From contig JACBWW010000020.1 in the NCBI GenBank assembly GCA_020086605.1, positions 14,379,205 to 14,443,204 on the forward strand: a stretch of 64,000 bases of DNA. Reading direction: 5' to 3'. Both the position numbers and the translations under genes were made by a program. Below are positions 1-13,300 of this stretch, one piece after another. Within the stretch, counting starts at the first letter, position 1. Each line of letters starts with the position of its first letter. The DNA comes from Lanius collurio. Lineage: Eukaryota > Chordata > Aves > Passeriformes > Laniidae. Under the pieces are notes generated by a model. The model saw only the letters and a program-made list of their open reading frames with translations. It searched no databases and was not told the DNA's origin.

Positions 1-1251
1 GAAAACCAGAAACAAAGTAGCAATCTTCCACTGCAACTCCAGAAACATAGTATGAACTTCCACAGAAGCCAAATTAACAGCAATGCACTTCGCAGTACAT
101 ACTCGGTAACTTCCAAGAAAATAAAATGCAAGCAATGCCTGCAAACAAAATGAAACCATGACATAAATCTAAAAAATTCATGCATGTCCTCTACAATATA
201 TAAAACGAACATTAATTGCAAACAGACATTAAAATACATTCAAAACTATAAAAACTAATTTCTGTTGCATCTTTCATTATGTTTCATATTATTATTGCTA
301 TTACCATAGCTAGAGGCAACTATTCTGATTTCACCCAACTCATACATCTTCAGTTTGTCTCTCCAGCATTGCACTGGATTGTTCTATTTTTCGTTTTTCT
401 GTTCTTTAGCTAAGCTCAAGGGAAACATAACAGGACAGGAAGGAAAAAAACAATCACTTTCCACAGGCACAATTATGAGTAATCATTTTAAGATAAAAAG
501 GAACTTCCTCTACATGCAAATCCTTTCCTTATCCTGTGCCAAAGTACGCAATGGACCTACACAAACATTTATAACACAGACAGCAAACACAGATAAAATA
601 TGAACAGCTCTACATAAGAATTGAAACTGCATTTGTATTTTCTTATGGGTACATTTATAACTCCAAGAACTTTAACACCAAATTTTTACTGAAAGCAAAA
701 TATATGATGAACTCATATTCCAAGTAAACCAACTGGTCAATGCTGTAGTGATGCTGCTAAGAACTTAACGAGTTTCAGTCTAGAGTATTTAAACAAGCTA
801 CAGTTATACAAGTGTATTTAAGGTCAAATGCAAAATTTAGTTTTACCAGTCATGATAAATACACTTGCTTTTTAATAAACCATATGGTGCCAGGGCTTTC
901 AGAAATACATTTAGACATTTGAGTACTTTCCTATATTATTTTTCACAGATTTTTTTAAAGTTTTAAGATCAAAGGTTTTCTTAATCTTTGAGCAAAGGCA
1001 AAAGCAAAAAATATTAGTCTCAATGTAAAAAACAAGGAAAATAAAAAGCCTCCAAAAATGTTTTACAATAAACCAGGAGGTGTAATTTTAATCATGTACT
1101 TTGCTTTGTCTATAGTATGTTTACATATTACACAAATGAAAGCAACACAACCTGCATACTTTGCCTCTAAAAATATAAAAAATGCAAACATTTTTATTCA
1201 TGAGAGAAGTTTCTAAGTATTTTCACATAAAGACACCATGTAAAAAGTTAC
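1..1251 (-). other. ATP8A1: ATP8A1 intron after exon 19 (partial)
   Basis: AT-rich non-coding sequence beginning with the exon 19 donor at 1251. I searched both strands for the next conserved segment (RKRMSVIVR, KLRLYCKGAD) and did not see it. No repeat recognised. Confidence 0.7.
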
Positions 1252-1301
1252 CTTGTAAATTCCAGGACATTTAGCAGTTCATATCTCTCTTCCTGTCCCA
1301 G
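1252..1301 (-). CDS. ATP8A1: ATP8A1 exon 19 (last in window)
   Basis: 50 nt, residues 535-550 ([16 protein letters not shown]) plus two bases of Ser551. Nucleotide-binding domain. Acceptor TCTTCAG|C, donor CAAG|GTAACT. It is separated from exon 18 by an intron of only 105 bp. The following exon, expected to begin inside SARKRMS, was not found in 1-1251 and should lie to the left of the window. Confidence 0.95.
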
Positions 1302-4300
1302 CTGAAGAATAAAAAAAAAAAAAAATTAAAAAAGGGCAGTTATTCAATTATTTAAACTAAAGCAGAAGCAAATACAGTGAATTATAATGTTATCCAATGT
1401 ACTTACAGACTCAATGATTACTGAGTCAGGTGTCCTTCCAGTGAATACAAAACGAAGATGCCTGGCTGCTCTGACCAATGCTCCTTCATCTGCAGCAAGT
1501 TAAATAGTTATTTTACAAATGTACCAGAAAACTGTTAGTTTACCCCATGATTTAATCAACATAGTCTAGGCTTTTCTACTTCACATTTCCTTTTTCTTTA
1601 TAGATTTTAAGATTAGATATGGTGCTGGAAACAACTCTTTGTTCTCCTGTTAAAACTGATGAAATGAGTTTACAGTTCAGAGAAAATAAGCCCTGAAAGG
1701 AACACTCTCAGCTCAGTAATGAGCTCTGTGAAGCACCTTCCTCAGCAGGGCACCGGACAAAGCACACTGCTTTTGGTTTAAGTTCTGGTTTGTACGAGAA
1801 GAGTTGTAAGTCATTCCTGTAAATAAGAGGTAACTTCAATGTCTAATTCAGGAAACCAGCAACCACATCTCCAGTAGCCATCAGTTCTCTCCAAGTGGCT
1901 CAGGATGTCAGAACGGAATTTGCTTGCAATGCCCAGTAAAACATTGCCATGACCTAGTTAACTTTATTTATGGGCCAACCTCTGCCCTTGTCTTTCAGCT
2001 GTTGAAGGACAGGACTCAGAGAGGTAGGCACCTAAAAGCTGGGGCAGTCAGGGAAGAACCTCTGCATTTTAGGTAATTTTTACCATCATAACTTGTAACA
2101 CATTACAGCAGAGCTGAACATATTTTAATCACTCTGTCTTGCTTCATCACTTGCTGAATTCAAAAATTGTCCATGAACCACAATAGGCTTGAATTTTTGC
2201 ATTACAATCTTTTGTAAATCTCTAACAGAATTTATCACAACTTCTATCCTATTAAAAATATTTGTTTTGATTACACAGTCTCATGGTTACCAAGTACAGC
2301 ATAGGTTCACAAGCAAGGACATCAATTTGTCTCCTGATTGGTTATTATTTATTTCTGAGCCGTTCCTTTGGAATTCCACAGCAATCTGACAACAGATCTG
2401 ACCTTAGTAGTGCTGTATGGTTACTGCTTATTTGCCCTAACATAATCCACAGGACATTCAGATGTATTTTCTAAAGAAAATTTAAAAAGTCTACATCCTT
2501 TTTACAAAATTGATTTTAGTTGATACCAACACTTTTTTGAGGGATAGGGTTTATAGATTTTTTTTTTTTAATTTTGGAAGATACTTCAAAAACAATGAAC
2601 CAGATAAAACTTGCTTGTTGAGTTGATAGAATATGTTCACTGAGTTATTTGAGTCTTACCTGGAGATGCTGCTTGATATATAATTTTATCACCTTCTCTT
2701 TCTGGAACTGCTGTATGACACACTGCCATCATTGTCAGGAATTCACATATTATAGGTGCAGTTGGCTAAGAAAAAAAGATTAATATTTTAAGCAATAAAT
2801 AACCAAAATGTACTAATACATATAGACAAATAATAGCCCACAAAAATTTAATGACAAATTCTTCCTGTTTTCTTTAAAAACCACCTGTACATTAATCAGC
2901 ATGCAGGGTAACTTCTTTCTGCTGTACTTACATACTTGTTATATAAATAGAATTTAGTGGCATTTGCTATCATAACAATCAAAATTAGATAACCATAGAA
3001 CAGTCCAAATAATCATTTTTTAGGGAAGTATGAATGATGTAGTGAAAGAATTCTACTTTATTCACAGAAGTCTCTTTGAAATTTGTCTTTTTTAGTAAAA
3101 AATAATCTCTTTTACTTTTTTCTAATACTGTATTTGACAATGCTCTTTAAGAACCTTTAGAAAGATGTAGCAAACGTAACATCTAACAGCAAAAATCAAA
3201 TAGAAAATGTTGCAAGATCATACTGCTTTTCAAGAAGACCTTTAAATGAATATATCAGGCACTTTGAAGTGTAAAAAGCTGAAACAATTTAAAATTATTT
3301 AACTAAAAGAGGGGAAATAAACATATAAATATATAAACAAAATGGTTGACTGGACTTGAAAAATACAGCTAAGAACCTTATTACTACAGCTGGCATTTGC
3401 AAAATGAATGAACTGACTCCCGAAAGAAAACCCAGCATTCCCTGTAAGTGAGCTCAAAGCAGCTGCCACCTCAGCTGAGAGTTTCTTGTAGCATATTTAT
3501 GGTATTTTGGATTTGTAGTAGACTACCATTACAATTACTCTATAAAATACAATTATCTTTGAAAGCCTAATTTAATTCTGTAGTGCAGAAACACTAATGG
3601 GAGAGGTTCCTGTTCTCTTCCACTGAGGGGCCCCAAGTCCTCTAAGATGCATTCAGAAATGGCACAGTCACCTCAACAGGTTGAATCAGAAATTCTTTTC
3701 CAAAGCACTTCAGAAGACATTTAAAATACAAAGGTGAAACCTCTCTTTGAATGTGTATCTGAATTTTTAACATGCATACAAACATATTTTTATAGCCTGC
3801 ATGCTCATATTACATATATACTTAATACTATCTACCAGAAAACTTTGGAGATTCAACAATTGCACACCAAGAACACTTTGACAACAGCAATAACAGTTGA
3901 TGCCTCTTTCAAAATAAGCTACTCTCCCTGTTACTAGCATTGCAAATATAAATGGCCTGTGCAGGGATGTGTAAGAGTCTCCTCTGCTTTAGATACACTT
4001 GAGAATGGCTCTCAGATGTCTACCATTAAAGACTGCCCCATTTGTAAGAAAAAGATACTTCACTGTCTGTCAGTTAAACTGGAATTAGTCTATTGGGAAG
4101 ACAAAATTTAAGAAAATAAAAGAGCAATTTACTTACACTCTTTAAAAAGAGCAAAAATAGTTACACTGTTTAAAGTGGGTGCTGTTTATGACTAGGTAAA
4201 AACATCTGTTGTACAAACAAAAGCCAGAAAGTTGTAATGATGGCACTGATTCCTAATCAGATCATAAACTAACTTGTTCATTTCCTGAGAAATGTATTGT

Positions 4301-7300
4301 CTCTTTGGGGCAAATAACAGCCTCTGAAATGCCTCTTTCATTTCAGCATCTGAACTAACCTCAAGGAAGCACGCACACAAACCCAATGCATATGGTTAAC
4401 TCCTGACTCCCGTCCCAGCCCAGGTAAGTCATGTCAGGATGTAAAATAACTTGGCTTATCCTAAAAGCTTCAATGGATGTCATGACATCATCTGAACCAC
4501 AGGAGTATCAGTAAGGAGTACAGGAGGAGTACATGAGACTACTTCAAACTCGTAACATCTGAACCATAGCATCAAAACAAAAAAGAAGGGGAAGAAAAAA
4601 GGGGTTGAATGTAATTAACATATATCAGCAACAATTACAAAAATATTAATGAATTCATACTGATTTTGTATAAATACACAATTTATTTATTTTCCCCTCA
4701 AAGGACAAAATCTTTTGAATCACTGGAAGCAATGGTTTCATCTCACGAAACAATGGTAATTGTTTCTGTGTAACTTACATGGTTGTTTTGAAGATTCTCC
4801 AGTAATGATGCATCACTAAATGTTTTTTCTTCTCCATTTTGTGGGCCTTGCCTAGAAATAATTAAGTGAAAAAGAGATCATTCTTAGCATGATTTTAACA
4901 GTTTATATACAAATCATCCAAACACAAGTTTTGGACTATAGCTGCTACAATAAAGGCTGCGATCATGTACTGTGAGAAAACTGAAAAGGTAGTTCTTTCA
5001 CATTTCCAAAGCTTATTTAATTTAAAGAAAACTTGGTTTATATAAATACATTTAAATCCAACAAAGTCTCTCTGCTGAATTCAGGTAATGAAGGATGAAG
5101 TGAAAATATATCTACAATGTAAGACTGAGGCTTCTTGTCTTCTGATCTCTAGAATGAGATCATAGAAGGGACACAAAAATACATGCCTAAAGAGATCACC
5201 TATCAACAAGAAATTAGCAGTTTTGGGATAGGCTTGTAAATGTTTGCAGAAAAGCAAGTCTGGTATCTGAAAGAGGTAAACAAATGAGTTCAGACATCAG
5301 AGAAGTCTGCATGTGGAGGGTTTGCTTTCTATTACTTATGATCAGAAAGAAACATAAATTGAAAGATAAAGAAGACACAGCAACAATGGTGAAGTATGGA
5401 CTCAAGAGATGCAAGGAGGAGATGGTTCTGGAGAAATAGCCATACACTAACATCTCCCGAATTGCTCAAATATTCTGGCTGAATGTGAGAACACAAAAAT
5501 GTAGATACTTCTTAGAAGATTTGTTACTGCAGCTGACTACAGCTACAGTCTTAATACTACAGCTGAGTATCTAGATGACTTTGAATTTGAGTGAAACAAA
5601 ACAGTACTGAAAGGTGTATCCAGTTGAACGAATTTTTTTTTCCCATTTACTTTGAGCCTTGCTTTGGATTGCACAATCTTACAAAAGAATAAATACATTT
5701 GGTGATTTAAATTGAAGAATAAGCCTAAGGCAGTCTAAAGATTCTCTACGAAAACCAAAAGTGAGCTGTTTCAGTCCTGAAGTAACTGCTGTGGAGGGAT
5801 ACAAAATGCAGAACCTCCTCTGTACAAGGAGTGCAAAGACTACTTTTTCTAACTACAATTAAAGTGAAAAATTTGAAGCTTTCTCCTCCACGAAGATTTC
5901 TTTTTAAATGCAAAGCAAATAGATCTTGAAGTGCCAAATATTAACATCTTCAGTTACATTATATTTGTTTAGAGTCTAAGCTTTAAGCTTTTGTTTGCTT
6001 AAAGCTTTCTGATGTAAATTTTCCAGATTCTCACTGCTAAAATAAGGAAAAATATTTGCAGGTATATGTTGTAACAAAATGGAAAACAATTATTTCTAAT
6101 AATAATAATAATAATAATAATATAAAAGATTTGGGATTTAGTATATTAGTCATGCTAGTGCTAGAAATGTTACTGTCACAAATAGATTTTATTAATTGCA
6201 ACAGATTTACACACCAAGAAATTTCAAGTACTGTATTTTATATGTATTTCTAATATATTCTTTGCCTATAAAAGGTTTGGGTTTGTTCTTTTGGATATCA
6301 GTTTATCCACTTCAGATGTGCTCAAAAAGATTTCTATGTGTGTTAGTCCAAACTACTCTTTTTTCATTAACAGCTTATAAGCAAGGGTGCTTAATTTCAT
6401 GGAAGTACTGCACTGTTTTAATGAAACCACTTGTATGCAGTTAAGCACACTTATGCATCTTTACGAAACATCTTCCTTCTGCATCAAACGATGACTTCAG
6501 GTCAGGTAAGATTTTGGGATGTGCATGTGTACTACATTTTATGTGTTGTGAGAGGAATTTTTCAGGGTTTGAGGGTCTTTATCTAAACAAAGCAGTATTT
6601 ATTTAATTTAGAAAATACTTTTTTTTCCCTTCAAATGTTTTCAACAAAAGGTGACAATACATTCCAATTTTGTGTGACATTGCCTTGTTGCCACTTTCAA
6701 CAAATAGTGAAAATTTAAAGGCTGTAAATGACATTTTTTTCTCTGATGTACCTAAGCTTACTTTGAACGGTATTGCAAATATTTAGTTTAAGAAAGTATA
6801 ATGAAGAAGTACAAGGCATCCTGAAAATAAGAGCAGAAAGGAAGTCAGAACTTTATCTTTCCTGATGTCCCTGTCAAGGGACATCAATGTTAGTCACGAG
6901 TGTATTTGGGTGCTCTCAGTTCCATTTAAGAACTATGTAGTGCTAATATTCTAAAACTATCTGAAGGAAGTAAAATAGCAACAATAAGTTACATATTTTT
7001 TTACTCTCAAATACCGATTTTATTTTAACATATCATTGCTATGTTATATTGTATATTGTTATATTATATATGTAATATGTTATAACATATTACTGACTAA
7101 CAGTAGAGCAGTGTGGTTGAAGTTACCATAGTACCAAATAGATAACAAAAGACAAAACTCTCTCTCCAATAAGTAATTTTGAATTGCACCAGGACTGTCA
7201 GTAGAATGACTGCCCTGTATTTCAGGGACCTTATCAGAGATTCTATTCCTGAGTATGCAACCTAATGCCATAGAATTCAGATAGCATAAATGGGTGTAAG

Positions 7301-10300
7301 ATGGTCAGTCTGCATGAATTCAGTGCTGAAAGAATTTCTGAGTTGTAAACTATCTCACATTTATCTCAATTTTTAAGTTGATTGCTCAGTGTTTTTAAAC
7401 CTGAACCTTCAAGAAACAGAAGAAGCTAAATGATCTTTAGAGCTTACCAATCATCTGAAGGAACACTATAATCCTCAGGCTCAGGGCAATGGCTGCATAA
7501 GAAGCAAGGGAAAAATAGAACAGGGAGAGGAGAAAGAATCACAAATGCTAAAAAATTGGATCACGTATTAAAAAAAGTAGCTAGCTAATCAAACAACATT
7601 ACCAAAAAAACCCCTTTTTGCAACTATTTTGCTAGTTTCTAGATTGCAATGAAAACTGCAATAATATGATGTTGCTATTGAGACTTCATAAACTATAACA
7701 AACCCTGTTTTTGCAAGTCTCTCTCAGGCTTTTATTTTGTAACAACATTAAACAGGGTAAACAATAACAAAAACATGCATATGGAAGACGCCTTACAGCA
7801 GAAATCCTGTGGTACCTCAATTTCTGTTCCTCCTTGCAAAAAGAGATGTCTTGACAGAAATGATCCCACCTCTTGTAAGTAACACTTCATAGTCACAAAA
7901 AGCTGACTGAGCTGTAGATATTGCCAGGTGTAAGTTTATTCTAACTGCAGTATTAATGCATGGGTACATATGGACAGGCAGAGGCACACAGATGAAGAAA
8001 TGCATAAAAATACCTACCCATATGCAATTCCTGCCACAGTACACTTCTTAAATTGCATGACATTGCATGTCAGGGTACCCGTTTTGTCAGAAAATATGTA
8101 TTTGACCTAAATGAATGAAAAAATCCAGTATACATTAACATTCAGCAGTTAGTGACATATCTAGTACCATTTGTAGCTATCAACATATGAAATATTTTTA
8201 CCTGGTCTGCAATTTTCACATTTTATAGAAAAAAAGCCAACAACAAAACCAATACATAAACATGGCAGATGTACAGCCTTCACACCCATTTCCAAAGAAA
8301 TCAATCAATGGAGATGTCAGGACATCTAAGCTTTCTTCAGTGCACAGTGGTACAGTTAGCCATCCCTCACTCTACATTTTGCTGAAGTGCAAGAAACTAG
8401 CAAAGACCAATGACTTTGCCAGTAAAACATTAAACTTTTGACAGAAAGCCATATGGTAAGAAAAGTATATATATACACATTTCTAAACCCATCTTTTTGA
8501 CACGAAAATATCTTCTTAAAGCCAAAATGTTAGTAGAAGAGCAACACATCAGAAATGCCAAACAAGAGGAAAAGAAGAAATACATTCCTTTTGTATCTAG
8601 ATCTCTTGTTTCCCTAGAATTATAAACCCTTGTGTTCCAGAAACTACTAGGTAAAGCATTTTAAAATTCAAAGCTGAAGTACATGAACCCGTGATATTTT
8701 TGAGTTTTGTTTAAACCCAATCTTAAGAAAAAAGTTAATGTATGAAGAAATGAAGTCATCTGTAATGAACGAAAATGTCTATGAGTCACAGATAAACTTC
8801 AACTGATTAAAATTTATTTCTAATTAAAAATAAATCCAAGGTTTCCTAATTAGGAATTAACTAAATTATACCAAGGACTAATAAAGCGATGTATTAGTAA
8901 AAATGTTTTTGAGGAATTATGACTTAGCCAAATCAGCAGTTAGAGGAAATCTGCTTTCTGTGTCAGGTTTATGCTGCAATTTTTTTTGTTGTTGTTGTTT
9001 TGTTTTTGTTGGGTGTGGGCACAATGAGAAAGTGGGAATTGCAGCTAAGAAAATTCAAGTTTTTTCCCAATACCAAAGTTGTGCCTTTCTTAAAAACTAA
9101 AGATCTCTTGGGGGAAATCTTCTCTTCCTTAGGCGCAGCCCTCATCTACTTCAAAGAAGAAAATTGCTCTTTTTGGCACAGTCCTTTGGTCTCCCTACAA
9201 AAAATCTGCTCAAATTAAGAATCTGTCAAAAAAATGAAAGTGTAAATCCCAAGAAGTCTGACTAGCTCCTGATGGTGAAGGAGAACTTGATGACAAACCT
9301 AAGAAATGAAGACAAAAACTACTGAAGGCAAAAGGAAAGAATGTGTCTGGGCATGTGAATAACAAACTAGCTGCAGAGATAGAAAAAACAGATAGTGTAA
9401 AATGAAACAGAAGGAAAGCTAAGATTCAACTGTCGCTGTTGTACTGGGGACAGCAAGAAAAGCGACATACTCCAGAGGAAGGGAATTATTTATTAATTTC
9501 CAAACTCATTTGTATAACCTGGTTTTCTTGAATGGCATAAGGCTATTGGTCCTTTGACCATCCACCTCTTAGAATGATTGGTTAAACCCTACAACGCCCA
9601 TTTCAAAATATTTTTCCAGTCAGTAACATAACAAGCTGTGTAGCTGCAAGATAAAAGTATTGGTTTACAAAAGCCCCTCTTCCCAGCCAGAGTGCATGTG
9701 AAAGCAAAACCTCCACATGGATGCTAGCAGAAAGCTGGAAAATTTCTGTCTACCAAGCTTTCAGCATCCACATTCAACAAAGATCTTCCCCACTACAGAA
9801 GCTTGTACTCCTCTTTAAATCCAGGAAAAGAATAAAATTTTCTGCATGTACATGCTAAACCCAGCAGGCAAAGGCACTTTACTCCTCTACATAAACCAGT
9901 CACAGAACACATTAATCTTCAACTGGTTTTTCCAAAAGGCACATCTCTTAAGTATTAGGCCCTAGGACTGCTTTGCTATATGGCTAAAACCAAGTTATTA
10001 TTTATTGGTTTTGGAAAGCTAGAGACAACTTTTACATTCCCATGCAATAAAGCAAAGAATTAGTTATGAAAACTTCTAGGTTAGGAAATGCAAGAACATG
10101 CATACTTGTGTTCATAATACAATTCAATTAAATGAGCATGTAATTTATTTTCCACAGTAAGAGTTGCCCATCATCAGTGTACCAGAAATCTCAGCATGGT
10201 TTTAAAGCAAGACTGCAAACACAATTGACTGAAAGAGTAAACACCATGTATAGTGCTTCTAAAAGCACGCCCTTTGTCCCAGACACACACCAAGTCATAC

Positions 10301-13300
10301 TTCCTTAATAGGAACAACGTACAACAAGTGATCTCTTGTGAAAAGTCAAACTGGTTTTACAGTATTCAAAGAGAAGTCCAAATCAAACAGAAGAATTAAG
10401 CCCAAATTTTCATGATTTAATTAAGCCATGAGAACCTATTCTATTCATGGCTTCCAGTCTTTAGTGGCAAGAAAAGAGGACATATATAAACTGTGATTCA
10501 ACCCTAAGATAGTCCCTGTCTCTTCTGAGGAATGCAGAGTATGTGGAAAAAAAATGACATACTGAAGACACACATTATCGTAAGCATATATACTGAGACT
10601 AAATTTTGTGCCACAGACAGCATTAATGCTCAAAATTCCTTTGATTTTTAACTTTATTGATACACTTCAATCTTCTGGGATGACCACATGAACATTGATA
10701 CAGAGATTGTTCATTTAATACTGGTTTTAATTCACTTATATTGCAAAGTATTTTTAAAAATATCTGACAAAATGAGGAGAATAAAAATAAGCAAATATTA
10801 AGGCAAGAATATAATTTTTTTAAAATAAATCCTCACATGAATAATTTCAATACACAGACTTAGAACCAGTAATTTTTTTTTCTACCTGTCCAAGTTCTTC
10901 ATTGAGATTGGAAGTACGAGCCATCGCAGCAGTGTCCGTAGGTTCATAGTGCATGTCTATGTCCTACAGACAAAAAAAAGTACATATATTTAAAAATCAG
11001 TCTTCCAAAACTTCTTGCAAAATACCTGGCACATAAATAGAAAAGTTAAGCATAGAAGAAAAGACCAAAGATGAAGAGATCTAATTAAGATTAGATGTTT
11101 CAAGATGGGAAGCCACAGACACTATCAGATCACTTCCAAGAGACCCCCAGAAGAAATAAGATTTTCTCATGGCAGATTTTGCTCAGATTATTTCTAGTGA
11201 TCTGTATTACTGAAAAACTGTTGACTCACACATCTAAAATGACTTTAGCAACAAGCAGAAATACTACACTGTGACTCTTAGGGAGAAGTCAGTCTTACCT
11301 AATTCTATTGTATGCACAACCAGTCATTTCTAAATAGCAAGATAAATATATCTTGAGATAAAAACACGAAGATAAATCTGAAAGTACACAATAAACGTTA
11401 AGATACAATTCACATGGTGTGAGTTCTTTTTCTCTTACTTGTTAAATAAACATCAGAGCTTGTTTTCAAATATAGTAAAAGATTAAAATGTCAAATATGG
11501 CAATGTAGTGCAACAGATTGTAGATGACCAGCATCTCCCTACAAATAAAATCTACACATAAAGAGAAATATTATTTAAGATAAATGTCCAGAGTCCCAGA
11601 TAAGGATAAATTAAAGGCAACTAATCCCTCATAAACAGAAACTGGGGCAGGAAGAGAAGTTAAAACTGCCTTTCTGATTTCCTGTATAAACAGTGGAAAT
11701 CTGTGCATTCAAAACGGGTCTTTGTTAAATATCTATTTTAAAATACAGAAAATTAGGGAAGAATTTAATTACATTTTCCAATTTGTTAACAGTTTGTTTT
11801 ACTGCACAAAAAATTTTTAAAAGATTGAAACCAGCTGACTGCTCATGAAAGTATTTAACTTTTAAAATCAAGCATGTTCTTCACCTGCTACTTCACAAGC
11901 ATTCTTATCTACATCTCCATGACATATCTCACACATACAAATCTATTTCAAACACTGGATCAAGGAATCAGATTAAAGTGCTCAGAATGCTATGATAAAT
12001 TTACATTTGGGAAAAAACTGAAAAATGGAAGGCATGCTTAGATGGCTTTAAGGAAAATAGCTCACTTCCACCTCAGAGTAAAACGTTCATTTCCCCCACT
12101 AATTCATTAAGAAAAAAAATTAAAGGATGCCAAAATGATCTTTATCTATTTCATAAGAAATAATACTAACAGACACTTTCTTTGTACAATAAACCCCACT
12201 CCATTAAACTATGGTTGTGCTTGAGAAAAAAACAAAAAGCAAAATGCCAAAACATCCCAAAACATGGGGTAAGTCTTGAAAGAAACTATGAAACTGGACA
12301 AAACTCCCCAGCACTGCAAAACACTGTCTTCTGATCATTCTGAATGAAACTGATACCTGACTATCAATGACGAGAAAGTAAAAAGCACAAGAACATTGTC
12401 AGAGACTGAGACATTATAGTTCATGGCTTAAACACTGATGTGAAAAGCAGCACAACCAAAGCCCACCTTGAATGAGCCCCCTGACTTAAACCTTGGACTG
12501 TAAGTTAAGCCAGCTAAGAGAATTGAGATAAGATAAAGTGGGACTTTTGTTCAATCATCTCAGGTCTGGGAAGAAACAGATAAAGCTGGGAGAGCATTCA
12601 TGGGAGGGCCAAGCCCAGTAGCTGTACTGAAAATCACCCCTCACTGGCTTCAGGCTGGGGAAGGTGATAGCTCTCAAGCTTATCTCCTGCTGCCAGGTTT
12701 GCACACTCTGCCCCCACCAAGGGCGGAGGGTGAGGAAGATCTTGGGAGTGTGGTGCAACCTCTGGTCAAAGGCAGTGAACACCCATCCTTCCTTACACAA
12801 ACTGGCTCAGCTGATAAACAACCCCATACCACCCCAGGAAAGCCCCATCCACAGGACATTCATGGGAGGGGCAGCTGAGGGGGTGCTAGAATCCACCAAA
12901 GACCCCCAAAGCGTTCCCCAGACTCATTCTTGAGGCCTTGCAGCAGAGCACTGCACACGATGCAAAATGATTCAACTAATCCAGAGTCTTGCCAGAGACA
13001 GTGTCAAACTTGCCCTGGGCATTTCCACCTGGCCCAAACCAGGCTGGTTAATTAAATATTAATCCATTGAATTCCATGCATTTTGGAGGGGGACCCTCAC
13101 CACCAAGAAGACCAAATGGGGAGGACCAACAACACATCACTGGGAGCCACAGAGGGGTGATATATTTCTACTTAATCTGTCTCTCTCACTCTTCCTGTAC
13201 CCCCCCCCCGCCCCCCAACCTCTTTTTCTATTTCCTTCTTTCACACTCATTTACTGTTAAATAAAATACATCATTTTTTTGGTATCAACATTTAACCTCA

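Larger units (their letters stand above)
4852..7447 (-). other. ATP8A1: ATP8A1 intron 15-16
   Basis: 2.6 kb AT-rich intron holding a TAA trinucleotide microsatellite (6097-6122) and a very AT-rich patch at 7020-7095 with a perfect 22-bp palindrome. No gene seen. Confidence 0.7.

Noticed and set aside
12600..12933. ORFs of 89-92 codons in the GC-rich intronic block
   Set aside because: Within a probable retroelement insertion; overlapping frames on both strands with no family match.
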